Of a stretch of 64,000 nucleotides of DNA, positions 28,314 to 37,990 are shown in pieces. Within the stretch, counting starts at the first letter, position 1; every line of letters starts with the position of its first letter. Position numbers and translations under genes: made by a program. The DNA comes from Tannerellaceae bacterium (GTDB lineage: Bacteria > Bacteroidota > Bacteroidia > Bacteroidales > Tannerellaceae): the NCBI GenBank assembly GCA_021203545.1, contig JAJQAZ010000146.1, forward strand, positions 62,001 to 126,000, read 5' to 3'. A model generated the notes under the pieces. The model ran no database searches, was not told the origin of the DNA, and worked only from the letters and a program-made list of their open reading frames with translations.

Positions 28314-29258
28314 ATGAAGAAAGCGTTAGTAAGAACTGACTTTAATTTCCCCGGACAGAAAAGTGTATATCACGGCAAAGTACGGGATGTATACAATATC
28401 AACGATGAGTTGCTGGTCATGGTTGCAACCGACCGTATTTCGGCTTTTGATGTGGTGCTTCCCGAAGGTATTCCCTACAAAGGACAGATGCTGAACCAGA
28501 TTACTGCCCGCTTCCTGGATGCGACAGCCGATATCTGCCCGAACTGGAAACTGGCATCGCCCGATCCTATGGTAACGGTAGGTGTTCAATGCGAAGGCTT
28601 CCCGGTAGAAATGATCGTACGGGGTTATCTGTGCGGAAGTGCATGGAGAGCCTATAAAAGTGGTGTCCGCGAAATATACGGTGTTAAACTGCCGGAAGGA
28701 ATGAGAGAAAACGAACGTTTCCCCGAACCGATCATCACCCCCACTACAAAAGCAGCTTTAGGTGCACACGATGAAGATATTTCGAAGGAAGAGATATTGA
28801 AACAGGGATTGGTGTCGGAAGCCGATTATGCAGTTCTTGAAAAATATACCATGGAACTGTTCCTCCGGGGTACACAGATTGCCGCAGAAAGAGGGCTGAT
28901 ACTGGTAGATACCAAATATGAATTCGGACACCGCGACGGGCAAATTTTCCTGATCGACGAGATTCATACGCCGGATTCTTCCCGCTACTTCTACAAAGAA
29001 GGCTACGAAGAACGCTTTGCAAAAGGCGAACCGCAAAAGCAGTTATCAAAAGAGTTTGTACGCGAATGGTTAATGGATAATGGTTTCCAGGGTAAAGAAG
29101 GACAAACCGTACCGGAAATGACACCGGCTATTGTGGAAAGTATCAGCGAACGTTACATCGAACTGTTCGAACACATCACAGGTACACTGTTTGTCAAAGA
29201 AGATACGGATAACCTGGCCGCCCGGATTGAGGAAAATGTTATGGAGTATTTAAAATAA
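28314..29258 (+). CDS. purC: Phosphoribosylaminoimidazole-succinocarboxamide synthase
   Basis: 314 residues, the longer form of SAICAR synthase. Recognisable segments are [67 protein letters not shown] and [32 protein letters not shown]. The enzyme joins aspartate to CAIR with ATP in purine synthesis. It follows phoH by 12 nt and is probably cotranscribed. No lesion is seen. Confidence 0.96.
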   Translation: MKKALVRTDFNFPGQKSVYHGKVRDVYNINDELLVMVATDRISAFDVVLPEGIPYKGQMLNQITARFLDATADICPNWKLASPDPMVTVGVQCEGFPVEMIVRGYLCGSAWRAYKSGVREIYGVKLPEGMRENERFPEPIITPTTKAALGAHDEDISKEEILKQGLVSEADYAVLEKYTMELFLRGTQIAAERGLILVDTKYEFGHRDGQIFLIDEIHTPDSSRYFYKEGYEERFAKGEPQKQLSKEFVREWLMDNGFQGKEGQTVPEMTPAIVESISERYIELFEHITGTLFVKEDTDNLAARIEENVMEYLK

Positions 29259-29260
29259 CA

Positions 29261-29289
29261 GCCCCACCTAACCTCCCCTAAGGGGAGGA
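29261..29289. repeat. REP-like palindrome after purC
   Basis: GCCCCACCTAACCTCCCC is followed by TAAGGGGAGGA. It begins 2 nt after the purC stop and has the same CCTCCCC/GGGGAGG stem as the other three copies. Confidence 0.8.
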
Positions 29290-29302
29290 ATAAGAAAAAG
29301 AC

Positions 29303-30124
29303 ATGACAATATCAAAAGAAAATAAAATACAGGAGCCTCTTTCTCCTCCCCCTGGGGGAGGTCGGGAGGGGCTTGTAGGCCGGGAGGGGCTTTCAGAGGG
29401 GCTTGTCCGTCCTTATAATGATTACGAAAACAAGGGCGAACAGATTGAACGGATGTTTGATTCGATCGCTCCGGCCTACGATCCGCTGAACCGTATTTTA
29501 TCTTTGGGTATTGACATTTACTGGCGCAAAAAAGGAATCAGGTACCTGAAACCATTTGCTCCTCAACAAATTCTGGATATTGCTACCGGAACCGGCGACC
29601 TGGCCATTGCGTTGGCGCGGAAATTAAAACCGGAAGCAGTATTGGGAGTTGATATCTCGGAAGGCATGATGCAGGTAGGACGGCAAAAAGTAAAAAAAGC
29701 AGGTCTTGATTCCATCATCAGTTTCAGCCAGAAAGATTGTATGGCATTGGATTTGCCTGATAACAGCTACGACGCGGCCACAGTTGCTTTTGGTGTTCGT
29801 AACTTTGAAAATACCCGCCGGGGATTGACAGAAATAGGGCGCATCCTAAAACCCGGAGGGCATATTATGATCCTTGAGTTTTCCTCGCCGGAAAAGTTTC
29901 CGGTAAAACAACTGTACCGTTTTTATTCATCAACCATTATTCCCTTTTTTGGGAAATTACTATCCCGCGACAAAGCGGCTTACGAATATTTACCGGCTTC
30001 TATCCGGGCTTTTCCGCAAGGTGAAGAAATGACCGGATTACTCAAAGAAGCCGGATTTACTAATACAGCATTTAAGACCTATACATTCGGCATCTGTTCG
30101 ATGTATACAGGTGAAAAACAATAA
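29303..30124 (+). CDS. menG: Demethylmenaquinone methyltransferase with repeat-derived N-terminus
   Basis: 273 residues. From about residue 48 it is a normal MenG/UbiE: ERMFDSIAPAYDPLNRILSLGIDIYWRKKGIR, SAM motif ILDIATGTGDLAIAL, VAFGVRNFENTRRGLTEIGRILKPGG and the end TYTFGICSMYTGEK. The enzyme makes the last step of menaquinone synthesis. Residues 13-38 (SPPPGGGREGL, then two more REGL/SEGL copies) are encoded by a REP-like repeat at 29334-29418. No alternative start lies between that repeat and the conserved part, so the repeat is translated. The reading frame is intact, which suggests the extension is tolerated in a needed enzyme. Confidence 0.93.
   Translation: MTISKENKIQEPLSPPPGGGREGLVGREGLSEGLVRPYNDYENKGEQIERMFDSIAPAYDPLNRILSLGIDIYWRKKGIRYLKPFAPQQILDIATGTGDLAIALARKLKPEAVLGVDISEGMMQVGRQKVKKAGLDSIISFSQKDCMALDLPDNSYDAATVAFGVRNFENTRRGLTEIGRILKPGGHIMILEFSSPEKFPVKQLYRFYSSTIIPFFGKLLSRDKAAYEYLPASIRAFPQGEEMTGLLKEAGFTNTAFKTYTFGICSMYTGEKQ
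29334..29418. repeat. REP-like repeat with two partial extra copies inside menG
   Basis: CCTCCCCC-TGGGGGAGG is followed by TCGGGAGGGGCTT, CCGGGAGGGGCTT and CAGAGGGGCTT. These look like serial partial copies of the arm of the palindrome. All are in frame with menG. Confidence 0.85.
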
Positions 30125-30139
30125 CAAACATGTATCATT

Positions 30140-30949
30140 ATGGAAAAATATGGATTACTCGGTTACCCTTTAGGACATTCATTTTCAAAAAACTACTTTA
30201 ACCAAAAATTTGAGTCGGAAGGGATTGATGCCGAATATGTAAATTTTGAAATACCCGATATTAAAGAGATCAAAAACATTCTGAAAGAGAATCCGGATTT
30301 AAGAGGATTAAATGTAACATTACCTTACAAAACACAGGTAATTTCTTATTTGGATGAACTGGATGAGGATGCCCGCCAGATCGGAGCGGTGAATGTGATC
30401 AAATTCAAAAAAGGACTTTTCGGAAAACTTAAATTAAAAGGATATAATTCGGATATTATTGGTTTCAAGCAATCCATTGAACCACTGTTAAAAGAGACTC
30501 ATAAGAAAGCATTGATACTGGGTACGGGAGGCGCATCGAAAGCTGTATACCACGGATTAAAACAGTTAGGGATCAAACCCGTATTTGTATCCCGCAAAGC
30601 AGGAGAGTTTAATATCACCTATGCGGAGATCACTCCGGAAACAATGGAGAAATACACGGTCATCGTAAATACAACCCCATTGGGTATGCACCCGAATGAA
30701 AATGTATGTCCGGATATTCCCTACGAATGCCTTACTTCCGGACATCTTTTATACGATCTGCTCTATAACCCGGATGAAACACTTTTTATGAAAAAGGGAA
30801 AAGAGAGGGGTGCTGTTGTAAAGAATGGTTTAGAAATGCTTCTTCTGCAAGCATTTGCAGGTTGGGAGATCTGGCAAAAAAGAATAACAAATCAAAAGCA
30901 TGCTTTAAAACATCATTTTGACAACCCTATTATAGAAAGAACAAACTAA
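30140..30949 (+). CDS. aroE: Shikimate dehydrogenase
   Basis: 269 residues. Substrate site GYPLGHSFSKNYF, LNVTLPYK with catalytic Lys, and LDELDEDARQIGAVN; the NADP-binding loop is LGTGGASKAV; the closing motif is GLEMLLLQAFAGWEIW. The enzyme reduces 3-dehydroshikimate in the aromatic pathway. It follows menG by 15 nt, and shikimate-pathway chorismate feeds menaquinone. A C-terminal tail of about 20 residues (NQKHALKHHFDNPIIERTN) exceeds the usual family end. Confidence 0.94.
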   Translation: MEKYGLLGYPLGHSFSKNYFNQKFESEGIDAEYVNFEIPDIKEIKNILKENPDLRGLNVTLPYKTQVISYLDELDEDARQIGAVNVIKFKKGLFGKLKLKGYNSDIIGFKQSIEPLLKETHKKALILGTGGASKAVYHGLKQLGIKPVFVSRKAGEFNITYAEITPETMEKYTVIVNTTPLGMHPNENVCPDIPYECLTSGHLLYDLLYNPDETLFMKKGKERGAVVKNGLEMLLLQAFAGWEIWQKRITNQKHALKHHFDNPIIERTN

Positions 30950-30987
30950 TTTTACACTCAATTTTGAGATTTCATAACAATATATAC

Positions 30988-32067
30988 ATGGAAAACAACG
31001 AAACACTATCAGGTTTATCTACTGATAATTTCAGAAAACTTGTAGACGGAAAAGAAACTGTTCTCTGCATATTAAAGAATAGTAAGGGTTGTGAGGTGAC
31101 TGTAACCAACTATGGTGCCCGTGTGGTATCCCTGCTGGTACCGGATAAAAACGGTAATATGGTTGATGTGGTAACCGGACATAACTCGATTGATGAATAT
31201 CTGAATACAGAAGAGCCTTATTTCGGTGCTACCTGCGGACGGTACGGAAACCGCATTGCCAAAGGACGGTTTGAACTGGACGGTGTTGTATACGACCAAC
31301 TGGCTATCAACAACGGCCCTAATAATCTGCACGGAGGTATCAAAGGATTCAATTCGGTGGTTTGGGATGCCAGGCAGATTGATGATGCTACAGTGGAATT
31401 TACTTATCTGTCGAAAGACGGAGAAGAAGGCTTCCCCGGTAATCTGGAAACTACGATCACTTTTCGGTTGTCTGACGATAACGAATTGATTATTGATTAT
31501 AAGGCTACTACGGATAAAGCGACGGTGTTGAACCTGACGAATCACTCCTATTTTAACCTCTCCGGTGAAGGCGATCCTTCGATTGGAGACCATTTACTGA
31601 CGATAAACGCTGATACATATTTACCGACCGATGATACCGCGATCCCCTACGGACCGGCAGAAAAGGTAGAAGGAACTCCTATGGATTTCAGAACTCCGAA
31701 AGAAGTAGGCAAAGAGATCAATGAAGATTTCGAAGCCCTGATTTTTGGAAAAGGTTATGACCATACTTTTATTTTAAATAAAGAAGAAGGAGAACCGGGC
31801 TTCTGTGCCCGTTGCGTTTCGCCGAAAACGGGTATTATTATGGATACCTACACTACCGAACCGGGTGTACAGTTATACACCGGAAACTGGATGACGGGAA
31901 ATTGTATCGGCAAATCAGGTAAACCTTATCCTGTCAGAGCTGCGTTGTGTTTAGAGACCCAACATTACCCCGATAGTCCTAACAAACCGGAATACCCCAC
32001 TACGGTACTCCGCCCGGGTGAAGTGTTTGAAAGTAAAACAGTTTACGCCTTTTCTATAGACAAGTAA
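30988..32067 (+). CDS. galM: Aldose 1-epimerase
   Basis: About 359 residues from ATG 30988, preferred over a TTG at 30964 because sequence before it is poorly conserved. Family features are YFGATCGRYGNRIAKGRF, NNGPNNLHGGIKGFNSVVW, the catalytic His in LTNHSYFNLSG, and the catalytic Glu region YTTEPGVQLYTGNWM and LETQHYPDSPNKPEYP. It interconverts sugar anomers (galactose, arabinose, glucose). It leads a run that includes a sugar MFS transporter and galK and probably prepares galactose or arabinose for kinases. Confidence 0.93.
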   Translation: MENNETLSGLSTDNFRKLVDGKETVLCILKNSKGCEVTVTNYGARVVSLLVPDKNGNMVDVVTGHNSIDEYLNTEEPYFGATCGRYGNRIAKGRFELDGVVYDQLAINNGPNNLHGGIKGFNSVVWDARQIDDATVEFTYLSKDGEEGFPGNLETTITFRLSDDNELIIDYKATTDKATVLNLTNHSYFNLSGEGDPSIGDHLLTINADTYLPTDDTAIPYGPAEKVEGTPMDFRTPKEVGKEINEDFEALIFGKGYDHTFILNKEEGEPGFCARCVSPKTGIIMDTYTTEPGVQLYTGNWMTGNCIGKSGKPYPVRAALCLETQHYPDSPNKPEYPTTVLRPGEVFESKTVYAFSIDK

Positions 32068-32102
32068 CAAAACAATGTAAATATTTTAAAGCTTAATCAA
32101 GT

Positions 32103-33434
32103 ATGATACAAGAAAACAAACAAAACAGTAACATCCTCGGGATTGTCACAATGATGTTTTTATTCGCAATGATTTCTTTTGTGACCAACCTGGCCGCTCC
32201 TATCGGAGTAATATGGAAAAATCAGCCTGAATTCACAGGGTCTAATTTCTTAGGAATGTTAGGAAATATGATGAACTTTGCAGCCTATTTATTTATGGGA
32301 ATCCCGGCTGGTAAACTATTAAGCAAAATCGGTTACAAGAAAACAGCTCTTATTGCTATTGCTGTAGGTTTTATTGGTATATTAACCCAATTTTCATCAG
32401 GTATCATTGGAGTAAATTCACAACTACTGGGACTTCCTGCTAATTTTTACATCTATTTATTGGGTGCTTTCATTGCCGGATTTTCTGTTTGTATGTTAAA
32501 TACGGTTGTAAACCCGATGCTAAATCTGCTGGGTGGTGGTGGAAATAAAGGAAACCAATTGATCCAGATAGGGGGAACATTCAACTCTTTAGCCGGAACA
32601 TTAACACCTATGTTTGTTGGTGCTTTAATTGGCGAAGTATCCAAAGAAAGAGTTCTATCCGGAGAAATCGGAATAGCCAACGTTAATCCGGTTTTATTCA
32701 TTGCTATGGGTGTTTTCGCGGCGGCATTTATTATTTTGACTTTCATTCCTATTACAGACCCTGCCACAGATAAAAATAAAGGCAAAGAAGTATATGAAAG
32801 TAGCCCCTGGGCTTTCCGTCATTTCATATTAGGAACAGTAGCTATATTTATTTATGTAGGTATCGAAATTGGTATTCCCGGAACATTAAACTTCTTCCTG
32901 GAAGATCCGGACGCAGGAGCCGTTAGTGCAACAATTGCAGGATTTGTGGCTGGAACTTACTGGTTTTTAATGCTTATCGGCCGGTTCTTAGGAAGTATAC
33001 TTGGAGCAAAAGTTTCAAGTAAAATGATGTTAACATTTGCCTCTGGACTCGGGATGTTGCTTATTATAGGTGCTATGCTTTCTCCAATAACATTAAAAAC
33101 CGCTATGCCTGTATTCACCGGTTCCGGATTTGACATGGCACAAGTTCCATTAAGTGCCTTGTTATTAGTTCTTTGTGGTTTGTGTACATCTATTATGTGG
33201 GGTGGTATATTTAACCTGGCTACAGAAGGACTGGGTAAATATACAGCAGCGGCTTCAGGAATATTTATGATGATGGTAGTTGGTGGTGGTATTCTTCCAT
33301 TGATCCAGAACTGGGTTGCTGATATGTCCGGATATATGACATCTTATTTAGTTCCGTTAGCTGGTCTTGCCTATATGTTATATTATGCATTAATCGGCAG
33401 CAAGAACGTAAACAAAGATATCCCTGTTGAATAA
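32103..33434 (+). CDS. Sugar MFS transporter, FucP/GluP-like
   Basis: 443 residues with about twelve membrane segments. Recognisable parts are GIVTMMFLFAMISFVTNLAAPIG, KIGYKKTALIAIAVGF and the second-half motif TYWFLMLIGRFLGS. It resembles the glucose/galactose/fucose:H+ symporters of Bacteroidetes. Its place between galM and galK argues for galactose, or arabinose, import across the inner membrane. It starts 35 nt after galM. Confidence 0.88.
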   Translation: MIQENKQNSNILGIVTMMFLFAMISFVTNLAAPIGVIWKNQPEFTGSNFLGMLGNMMNFAAYLFMGIPAGKLLSKIGYKKTALIAIAVGFIGILTQFSSGIIGVNSQLLGLPANFYIYLLGAFIAGFSVCMLNTVVNPMLNLLGGGGNKGNQLIQIGGTFNSLAGTLTPMFVGALIGEVSKERVLSGEIGIANVNPVLFIAMGVFAAAFIILTFIPITDPATDKNKGKEVYESSPWAFRHFILGTVAIFIYVGIEIGIPGTLNFFLEDPDAGAVSATIAGFVAGTYWFLMLIGRFLGSILGAKVSSKMMLTFASGLGMLLIIGAMLSPITLKTAMPVFTGSGFDMAQVPLSALLLVLCGLCTSIMWGGIFNLATEGLGKYTAAASGIFMMMVVGGGILPLIQNWVADMSGYMTSYLVPLAGLAYMLYYALIGSKNVNKDIPVE

Positions 33435-33460
33435 ATAACTAATTATATAAAACAAAACGA

Positions 33461-33505
33461 AAGAGATTGCCTGACAAAAACACATAACTAATCAGACAAT
33501 CTCTT
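33461..33505 (+). promoter_or_regulatory. Stem-loop with AGAGATTGYCTGA arms upstream of galK
   Basis: AAGAGATTGCCTGA (33461-33474) pairs with TCAGACAATCTCTT (33492-33505) over 14 bp with one G-U. It ends 33 nt before the galK ATG and has no T-run. The same stem sequence occurs before rpiB at 41884-41931. It may be an attenuator, a processing site or a terminator of the MFS gene. Confidence 0.6.
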
Positions 33506-33538
33506 CCTAATTTATAGAACCTTTAAGCTTAATTTATC

Positions 33539-34690
33539 ATGAATGTAGAATTAGTAAGAAAAGGATTTGCCGAACATTTTAACGGAGCAACCGGTTCGGT
33601 ATATGCTTCTCCCGGCCGTATTAATCTGATTGGTGAACATACCGACTATAACGGCGGGTTTGTATTTCCGGGTGCGATAGACAAAGGAATGGTTGCGGAA
33701 ATCAAATTGAACGGAACAGGTAAAGTGCGTGCTGTTGCACTGGATTTAAATGAAACAGCAGAATTTGGATTGAATGAAGATGATGCTCCCGCAGCAAGCT
33801 GGGCACGTTATATTTTCGGTGTTTGCCGGGAAATCATAAAAAGAGGCGGACAGATATCCGGTTTTGATACCGCTTTCTCAGGGGATGTACCTCTGGGAGC
33901 CGGAATGTCTTCTTCGGCTGCGTTGGAAAGTACCTATGCCTATGCACTGAACGACATGTTCTCATTGGGTATCGACAAATTCGAACTGGCTAAGATAGGG
34001 CAGTCTACCGAACATAACTATTGCGGTGTAAAATGTGGTATCATGGACCAGTTTGCTTCCGTATTCGGGAAAGCAGGCAGCCTCATGTTGCTGGATTGCC
34101 GTTCATTGGAATACAAATACTATCCGTTTGATCCGAAAGGATACAAACTGGTATTATTAGACTCGGTTGTAAAACACGAACTGGCATCTTCCGCTTACAA
34201 CAAACGCCGTCAGTCATGCGAAAACGTAGCGGCAGCGATCCGCCGAAATCATCCGGAAGTAGAGTTCCTGCGCGACGCAACTATGGATATGCTGAACGAA
34301 GTAAAAGGCGATGTAAGTGCTGAAGACTATATGCGTGCAGAATATGTAATTGAAGAAGTACAACGGGTAATGGATGTGTGCGACGCCCTGGAAAAAGGCG
34401 ACTACGAAACTGTCGGCGACAGAATGTACGGTACACACCACGGCATGAGTAAACTATATGAAGTAAGTTGCGAAGAGCTTGACTTCCTGAATGACATCGC
34501 GAAAGAATGTGGAGTAACCGGCTCACGTGTAATGGGTGGTGGTTTCGGTGGTTGTACAATCAATCTGGTAAAAGAAGAGTTGTATGAAAACTTCGTCAAC
34601 ACCGCATTCAGCAAATACAAAGAAAAATATGGCCGCGAGCCCAAATTGTATGAAGTAGTAATTAGTGACGGTTCCCGCAAACTTGCATAA
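33539..34690 (+). CDS. galK: Galactokinase
   Basis: 383 residues. GHMP signatures: RINLIGEHTDYNGGFVFPGAID near the N-terminus, the ATP loop DVPLGAGMSSSAALE, catalytic Asp in CGIMDQFASVFG, and GSRVMGGGFGGCTINLV near the end. The enzyme phosphorylates galactose at C1. It lies between the sugar transporter and the NUDIX regulator, so it may belong to the same regulon. Confidence 0.95.
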   Translation: MNVELVRKGFAEHFNGATGSVYASPGRINLIGEHTDYNGGFVFPGAIDKGMVAEIKLNGTGKVRAVALDLNETAEFGLNEDDAPAASWARYIFGVCREIIKRGGQISGFDTAFSGDVPLGAGMSSSAALESTYAYALNDMFSLGIDKFELAKIGQSTEHNYCGVKCGIMDQFASVFGKAGSLMLLDCRSLEYKYYPFDPKGYKLVLLDSVVKHELASSAYNKRRQSCENVAAAIRRNHPEVEFLRDATMDMLNEVKGDVSAEDYMRAEYVIEEVQRVMDVCDALEKGDYETVGDRMYGTHHGMSKLYEVSCEELDFLNDIAKECGVTGSRVMGGGFGGCTINLVKEELYENFVNTAFSKYKEKYGREPKLYEVVISDGSRKLA

Positions 34691-34727
34691 ACAATATTCA
34701 AATAGAATTTTCTAATCCATAAAAAAT

Positions 34728-35420
34728 ATGTCAGCCGCTTTTTATCAAAATGAAGTCAGATTTTATGTTTCTGTAGACTGTATTATCCTGGGCTTCAACA
34801 ACAATGAATTGAATGTACTCCTTTACAAACGGAATTTCGAGCCGTTGAAAGGACAATGGTCCCTGATGGGAGGATTTGTTAAATCCGGTGAAAGCCTCAA
34901 AGAAGCCGCAAACCGGGTATTAACAGATTGTACGGGTATTGACAACGTTTTTATGGAACAGGTAGGAGCCTACGGAGATGTAACCCGCGATCTGGGGGAA
35001 CGGGTAATCTCCGTAGCTTACTACGCACCGGTAAACATGAACGATTTCCATACCAACCTGTTACAGGAATACAATGCCGAGTGGATAAAACTAAACGAAG
35101 TTCCGGAACTGATTTTTGACCATAATCAAATGGTTAAGGATACAATGGCACGGCTGAAAAGAATCGCTGCCACCCGGCCGGTTGGTTTTAACCTGCTACC
35201 GGAAAAGTTCACCTTACCACAATTACAGAACTTATACGAAGCAATTTACCAGATGCCATTGGATAAACGTAATTTCCGCAAGAAATTAAACTCAATGGAT
35301 ATTCTGGAAAAGCTGGAAGAAAAAGACAAAGCCTCATCCAAAAGAGGAGCTTTCTATTATATGTTTAATAAAGAAAAATACGATTCCCTTCTGGAAGACG
35401 GCTTCTATTTCTCCCTGTAA
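34728..35420 (+). CDS. araR: NUDIX-type transcriptional regulator, AraR-like
   Basis: 230 residues. The N-terminal NUDIX fold runs about 8-140 (VDCIILGFNNNELNVLLYKRNFEPLKGQWSLMGGFVKSGESLKEAANRVL). The Nudix box is degenerate: the normal RExxEE is replaced, so hydrolase activity is unlikely. The C-terminal winged helix (about 150-230) includes FTLPQLQNLYEAIYQMPLDKRNFRKKLN. It belongs to the NrtR/AraR group that repress sugar catabolism and release DNA on binding a sugar effector. In Bacteroides an AraR of this type controls arabinose genes, and araD/A/B follow here. The symbol rests on that family knowledge plus context. Confidence 0.88.
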   Translation: MSAAFYQNEVRFYVSVDCIILGFNNNELNVLLYKRNFEPLKGQWSLMGGFVKSGESLKEAANRVLTDCTGIDNVFMEQVGAYGDVTRDLGERVISVAYYAPVNMNDFHTNLLQEYNAEWIKLNEVPELIFDHNQMVKDTMARLKRIAATRPVGFNLLPEKFTLPQLQNLYEAIYQMPLDKRNFRKKLNSMDILEKLEEKDKASSKRGAFYYMFNKEKYDSLLEDGFYFSL

Positions 35421-35448
35421 ATCAACTTTACACACAAAAATAAGTTGC

Positions 35449-35478
35449 AAAGCTATGTTCTAAAACATAGCTTTTTTT
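35449..35478 (+). terminator. Rho-independent terminator after araR
   Basis: An 11-bp perfect stem (AAAGCTATGTT with AACATAGCTTT) closes a CTAA loop and runs into seven T's. It separates the regulator from araD. Confidence 0.85.
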
Positions 35479-35591
35479 ATAGTCCAACCCATATAAAGTG
35501 TTACTTTTACACCGCGAACAATATAAATAGCATGAAAAGTATACACAAACACTAATGAATTATATATTAAACCACTTAATTACAGAGCAAT

Positions 35592-36275
35592 ATGGTTGAA
35601 GAATTAAAACAGGAAGTATTCAAAGCAAACCTTGATCTGGTAAAACATGGATTGGTGATCTTTACCTGGGGGAATGTAAGTGCTATTGACCGCGAAAAAG
35701 GATTGGTAGTAATCAAGCCTTCGGGGGTATCGTACGAAGATATGAAAGCAGAAGACATGGTAGTACTGGATTTGCAGGGCAAGGTAGTGGAAGGAACATT
35801 AAAACCTTCATCAGACACAGCGACTCACCTGGTATTATACAATGCATTTCCTGAAATCGGAGGAATCGTTCATACACATTCTACGTATGCTACAGCCTGG
35901 GCGCAGGCCGGAAAAGACATTCCCAGCATAGGAACGACACATGCTGATTATTTCAGTGGTGCAATTCCCTGTACCCGGCAAATGACACAGCAGGAAGTGG
36001 AAGGTGAATATGAAAAAGAAACGGGCAATGTAATTGTAGAACGCTTTCAGGGAATCAACCCCATCCATGTACCCGGTGTACTGGTTGAAAACCATGGCCC
36101 ATTCAGTTGGGGTAAAGATGCACACGATGCCGTACACAACGCGGTTGTAATGGAACAGGTTGCCAAAATGGCCTACATCTCGTTCGGCATCAATCCGAAC
36201 CTATCCATGAACGGACACCTGATCACAAAACACTTCAACCGCAAACACGGACCGAATGCATATTATGGACAATAA
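35592..36275 (+). CDS. araD: L-ribulose-5-phosphate 4-epimerase
   Basis: 227 residues. Class II aldolase/epimerase features: [24 protein letters not shown], the zinc-binding HTHSTYAT, and a distal zinc His in [12 protein letters not shown]. It converts L-ribulose 5-phosphate to D-xylulose 5-phosphate, the product that transketolase uses. It is the first gene after the araR terminator. Confidence 0.95.
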   Translation: MVEELKQEVFKANLDLVKHGLVIFTWGNVSAIDREKGLVVIKPSGVSYEDMKAEDMVVLDLQGKVVEGTLKPSSDTATHLVLYNAFPEIGGIVHTHSTYATAWAQAGKDIPSIGTTHADYFSGAIPCTRQMTQQEVEGEYEKETGNVIVERFQGINPIHVPGVLVENHGPFSWGKDAHDAVHNAVVMEQVAKMAYISFGINPNLSMNGHLITKHFNRKHGPNAYYGQ

Positions 36276-36470
36276 GCCACTTTGTGGCTCAGGAGTCATC
36301 ACTCCTTTCAGTCGTTAGTAGTCAAAGAAGGCAAGTAGTCAAGAAGAAAAAAATGATATTACTACTTAACTACTAATGAGCAAAGCGAATGATGACTACT
36401 AACGAACGAAGTGAGTGATAACTACTAAGTGAGCGAAGCGAACGATAACTACTTAAAATATAAAAAACTA
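36276..36470. repeat. ACTACTAA-type repeat block between araD and araA
   Basis: The 200-nt gap is filled with units like those at 27127-27300. It has CACTCCTTTCAGTCGTTAGTAGTC and three tandem variants of CTACTAA-NGARCRAAGYGARYGAT. It begins at the araD stop and ends 6 nt before the araA ATG. No other gene is seen. Confidence 0.8.
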
Positions 36471-36475
36471 CTAAA

Positions 36476-37984
36476 ATGAATTTCAACGAATTAGAAGTAT
36501 GGTTTGTAACAGGAGCACAGCTGCTGTACGGAGGTGATGCAGTCGTAAAAGTAGACGCACACTCAAATGAAATAGTAAAAGGGTTAAACGAATCAGGAAA
36601 ATTACCTATTAAGGTTGTTTATAAAGGAACTGTAAATTCAGATCCGGAAGTGGCGGCTACTTTCCGCGCCGCGAACAACGACCCGAAATGTATCGGAGTA
36701 ATTACCTGGATGCATACCTTCTCGCCCGCTAAAATGTGGATACATGGTTTATTGGATTACAAAAAACCATTGTTACACTTCCACACACAGTTCAACAAAG
36801 AGATCCCATTCGCTGAAATCGATATGGACTTCATGAACCTGAACCAGAGTGCACACGGTGACCGCGAGTTCGGGCACATTGTAAGCCGTATGCGTAAAAA
36901 CCGCAAAGTAGTAGTTGGCCACTGGGCGGATGAAAAAGCACAAAGCAAAATCGCTGTGTGGATGCGGGTAACTGCAGCATGGGCCGATGCACAGGATATG
37001 CGTATCATCCGTTTTGGCGACAACATGAACAACGTGGCTGTAACCGACGGTGATAAAGTAGAAGCTGAAATCCGTTTAGGGTACCATGTAGATTATTTCC
37101 CAATCGGCGACTTAGTGGCTTACCGCGAAAAAGTGACCGAAGCAGAAGTAGATGAAATGGTAGCTGTTTACGAAAAGGAATATGAAGTAGCAGACAATGC
37201 GAAAAAAGGGGGTAAAGATCATGGACAGGTTCGCGAAGCTGCCCGTGGCGAAATAGCCCTGCGCCGCTTCCTGAAAGATAAAAATGCAAAAGGTTTCACA
37301 ACCAATTTCGATGCGCTGCACGGTATGAACCAGTTGCCGGGTCTGGCTTCTCAACGTCTTATGGCAGAAGGTTACGGATTCGGTGCGGAAGGCGACTGGA
37401 AAACAGCTGCCCTATACCGTACATTCTGGGTAATGGGACAAGGCCTGCCGGGCGGATGTTCATTCCTGGAAGACTACACCTATCATTTCGATGGCGAAAA
37501 GAGCGCAATCCTACAGGCACACATGCTGGAAGTTTGTCCGCTGATCGCCGCACAGAAACCACGCCTGGAAGTACATCCGTTAGGTATAGGTGGCAAAGCC
37601 GATCCCGCACGTCTGGTATTTACTTCACACAAAGGTGCCGGTATTGCTGCAACGATCGTTGATATGGGTGGACGTTTCCGCATGATTGTAAACAATGTAG
37701 ATGTACTGGATCAGGATACTCCAATGCCTAAATTACCTGTTGCAAGTGCCCTGTGGATTCCGCAACCCAACCTGGAAATTGGTGCTGCAGCCTGGATTCT
37801 GGCCGGTGGAACCCACCATACAGCATTCTCTTACGACCTGACCAACGAATATATGGAAGACTACGCCGATATTGCAGGTATCGAGCTGGTTACTATCGAT
37901 AATAATACGACTATTAACGGATTCAAACAGGAATTACGTTATAACGATCTGTACTATATGTTAAATCGTTCACTACAGGCTTAA
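36476..37984 (+). CDS. araA: L-arabinose isomerase
   Basis: 502 residues, the normal length. Features include VWFVTGAQLLYG, TWMHTFSPAKMWI, the metal-binding Glu region EGYGFGAEGDWKTAAL, SFLEDYTYHF with a metal Glu, and HPLGIGGKADPARLVF. It isomerises L-arabinose to L-ribulose in the cytoplasm. It precedes araB by 6 nt. The repeat block directly upstream forms its leader. Confidence 0.96.
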   Translation: MNFNELEVWFVTGAQLLYGGDAVVKVDAHSNEIVKGLNESGKLPIKVVYKGTVNSDPEVAATFRAANNDPKCIGVITWMHTFSPAKMWIHGLLDYKKPLLHFHTQFNKEIPFAEIDMDFMNLNQSAHGDREFGHIVSRMRKNRKVVVGHWADEKAQSKIAVWMRVTAAWADAQDMRIIRFGDNMNNVAVTDGDKVEAEIRLGYHVDYFPIGDLVAYREKVTEAEVDEMVAVYEKEYEVADNAKKGGKDHGQVREAARGEIALRRFLKDKNAKGFTTNFDALHGMNQLPGLASQRLMAEGYGFGAEGDWKTAALYRTFWVMGQGLPGGCSFLEDYTYHFDGEKSAILQAHMLEVCPLIAAQKPRLEVHPLGIGGKADPARLVFTSHKGAGIAATIVDMGGRFRMIVNNVDVLDQDTPMPKLPVASALWIPQPNLEIGAAAWILAGGTHHTAFSYDLTNEYMEDYADIAGIELVTIDNNTTINGFKQELRYNDLYYMLNRSLQA

Positions 37985-37990
37985 TAATTT

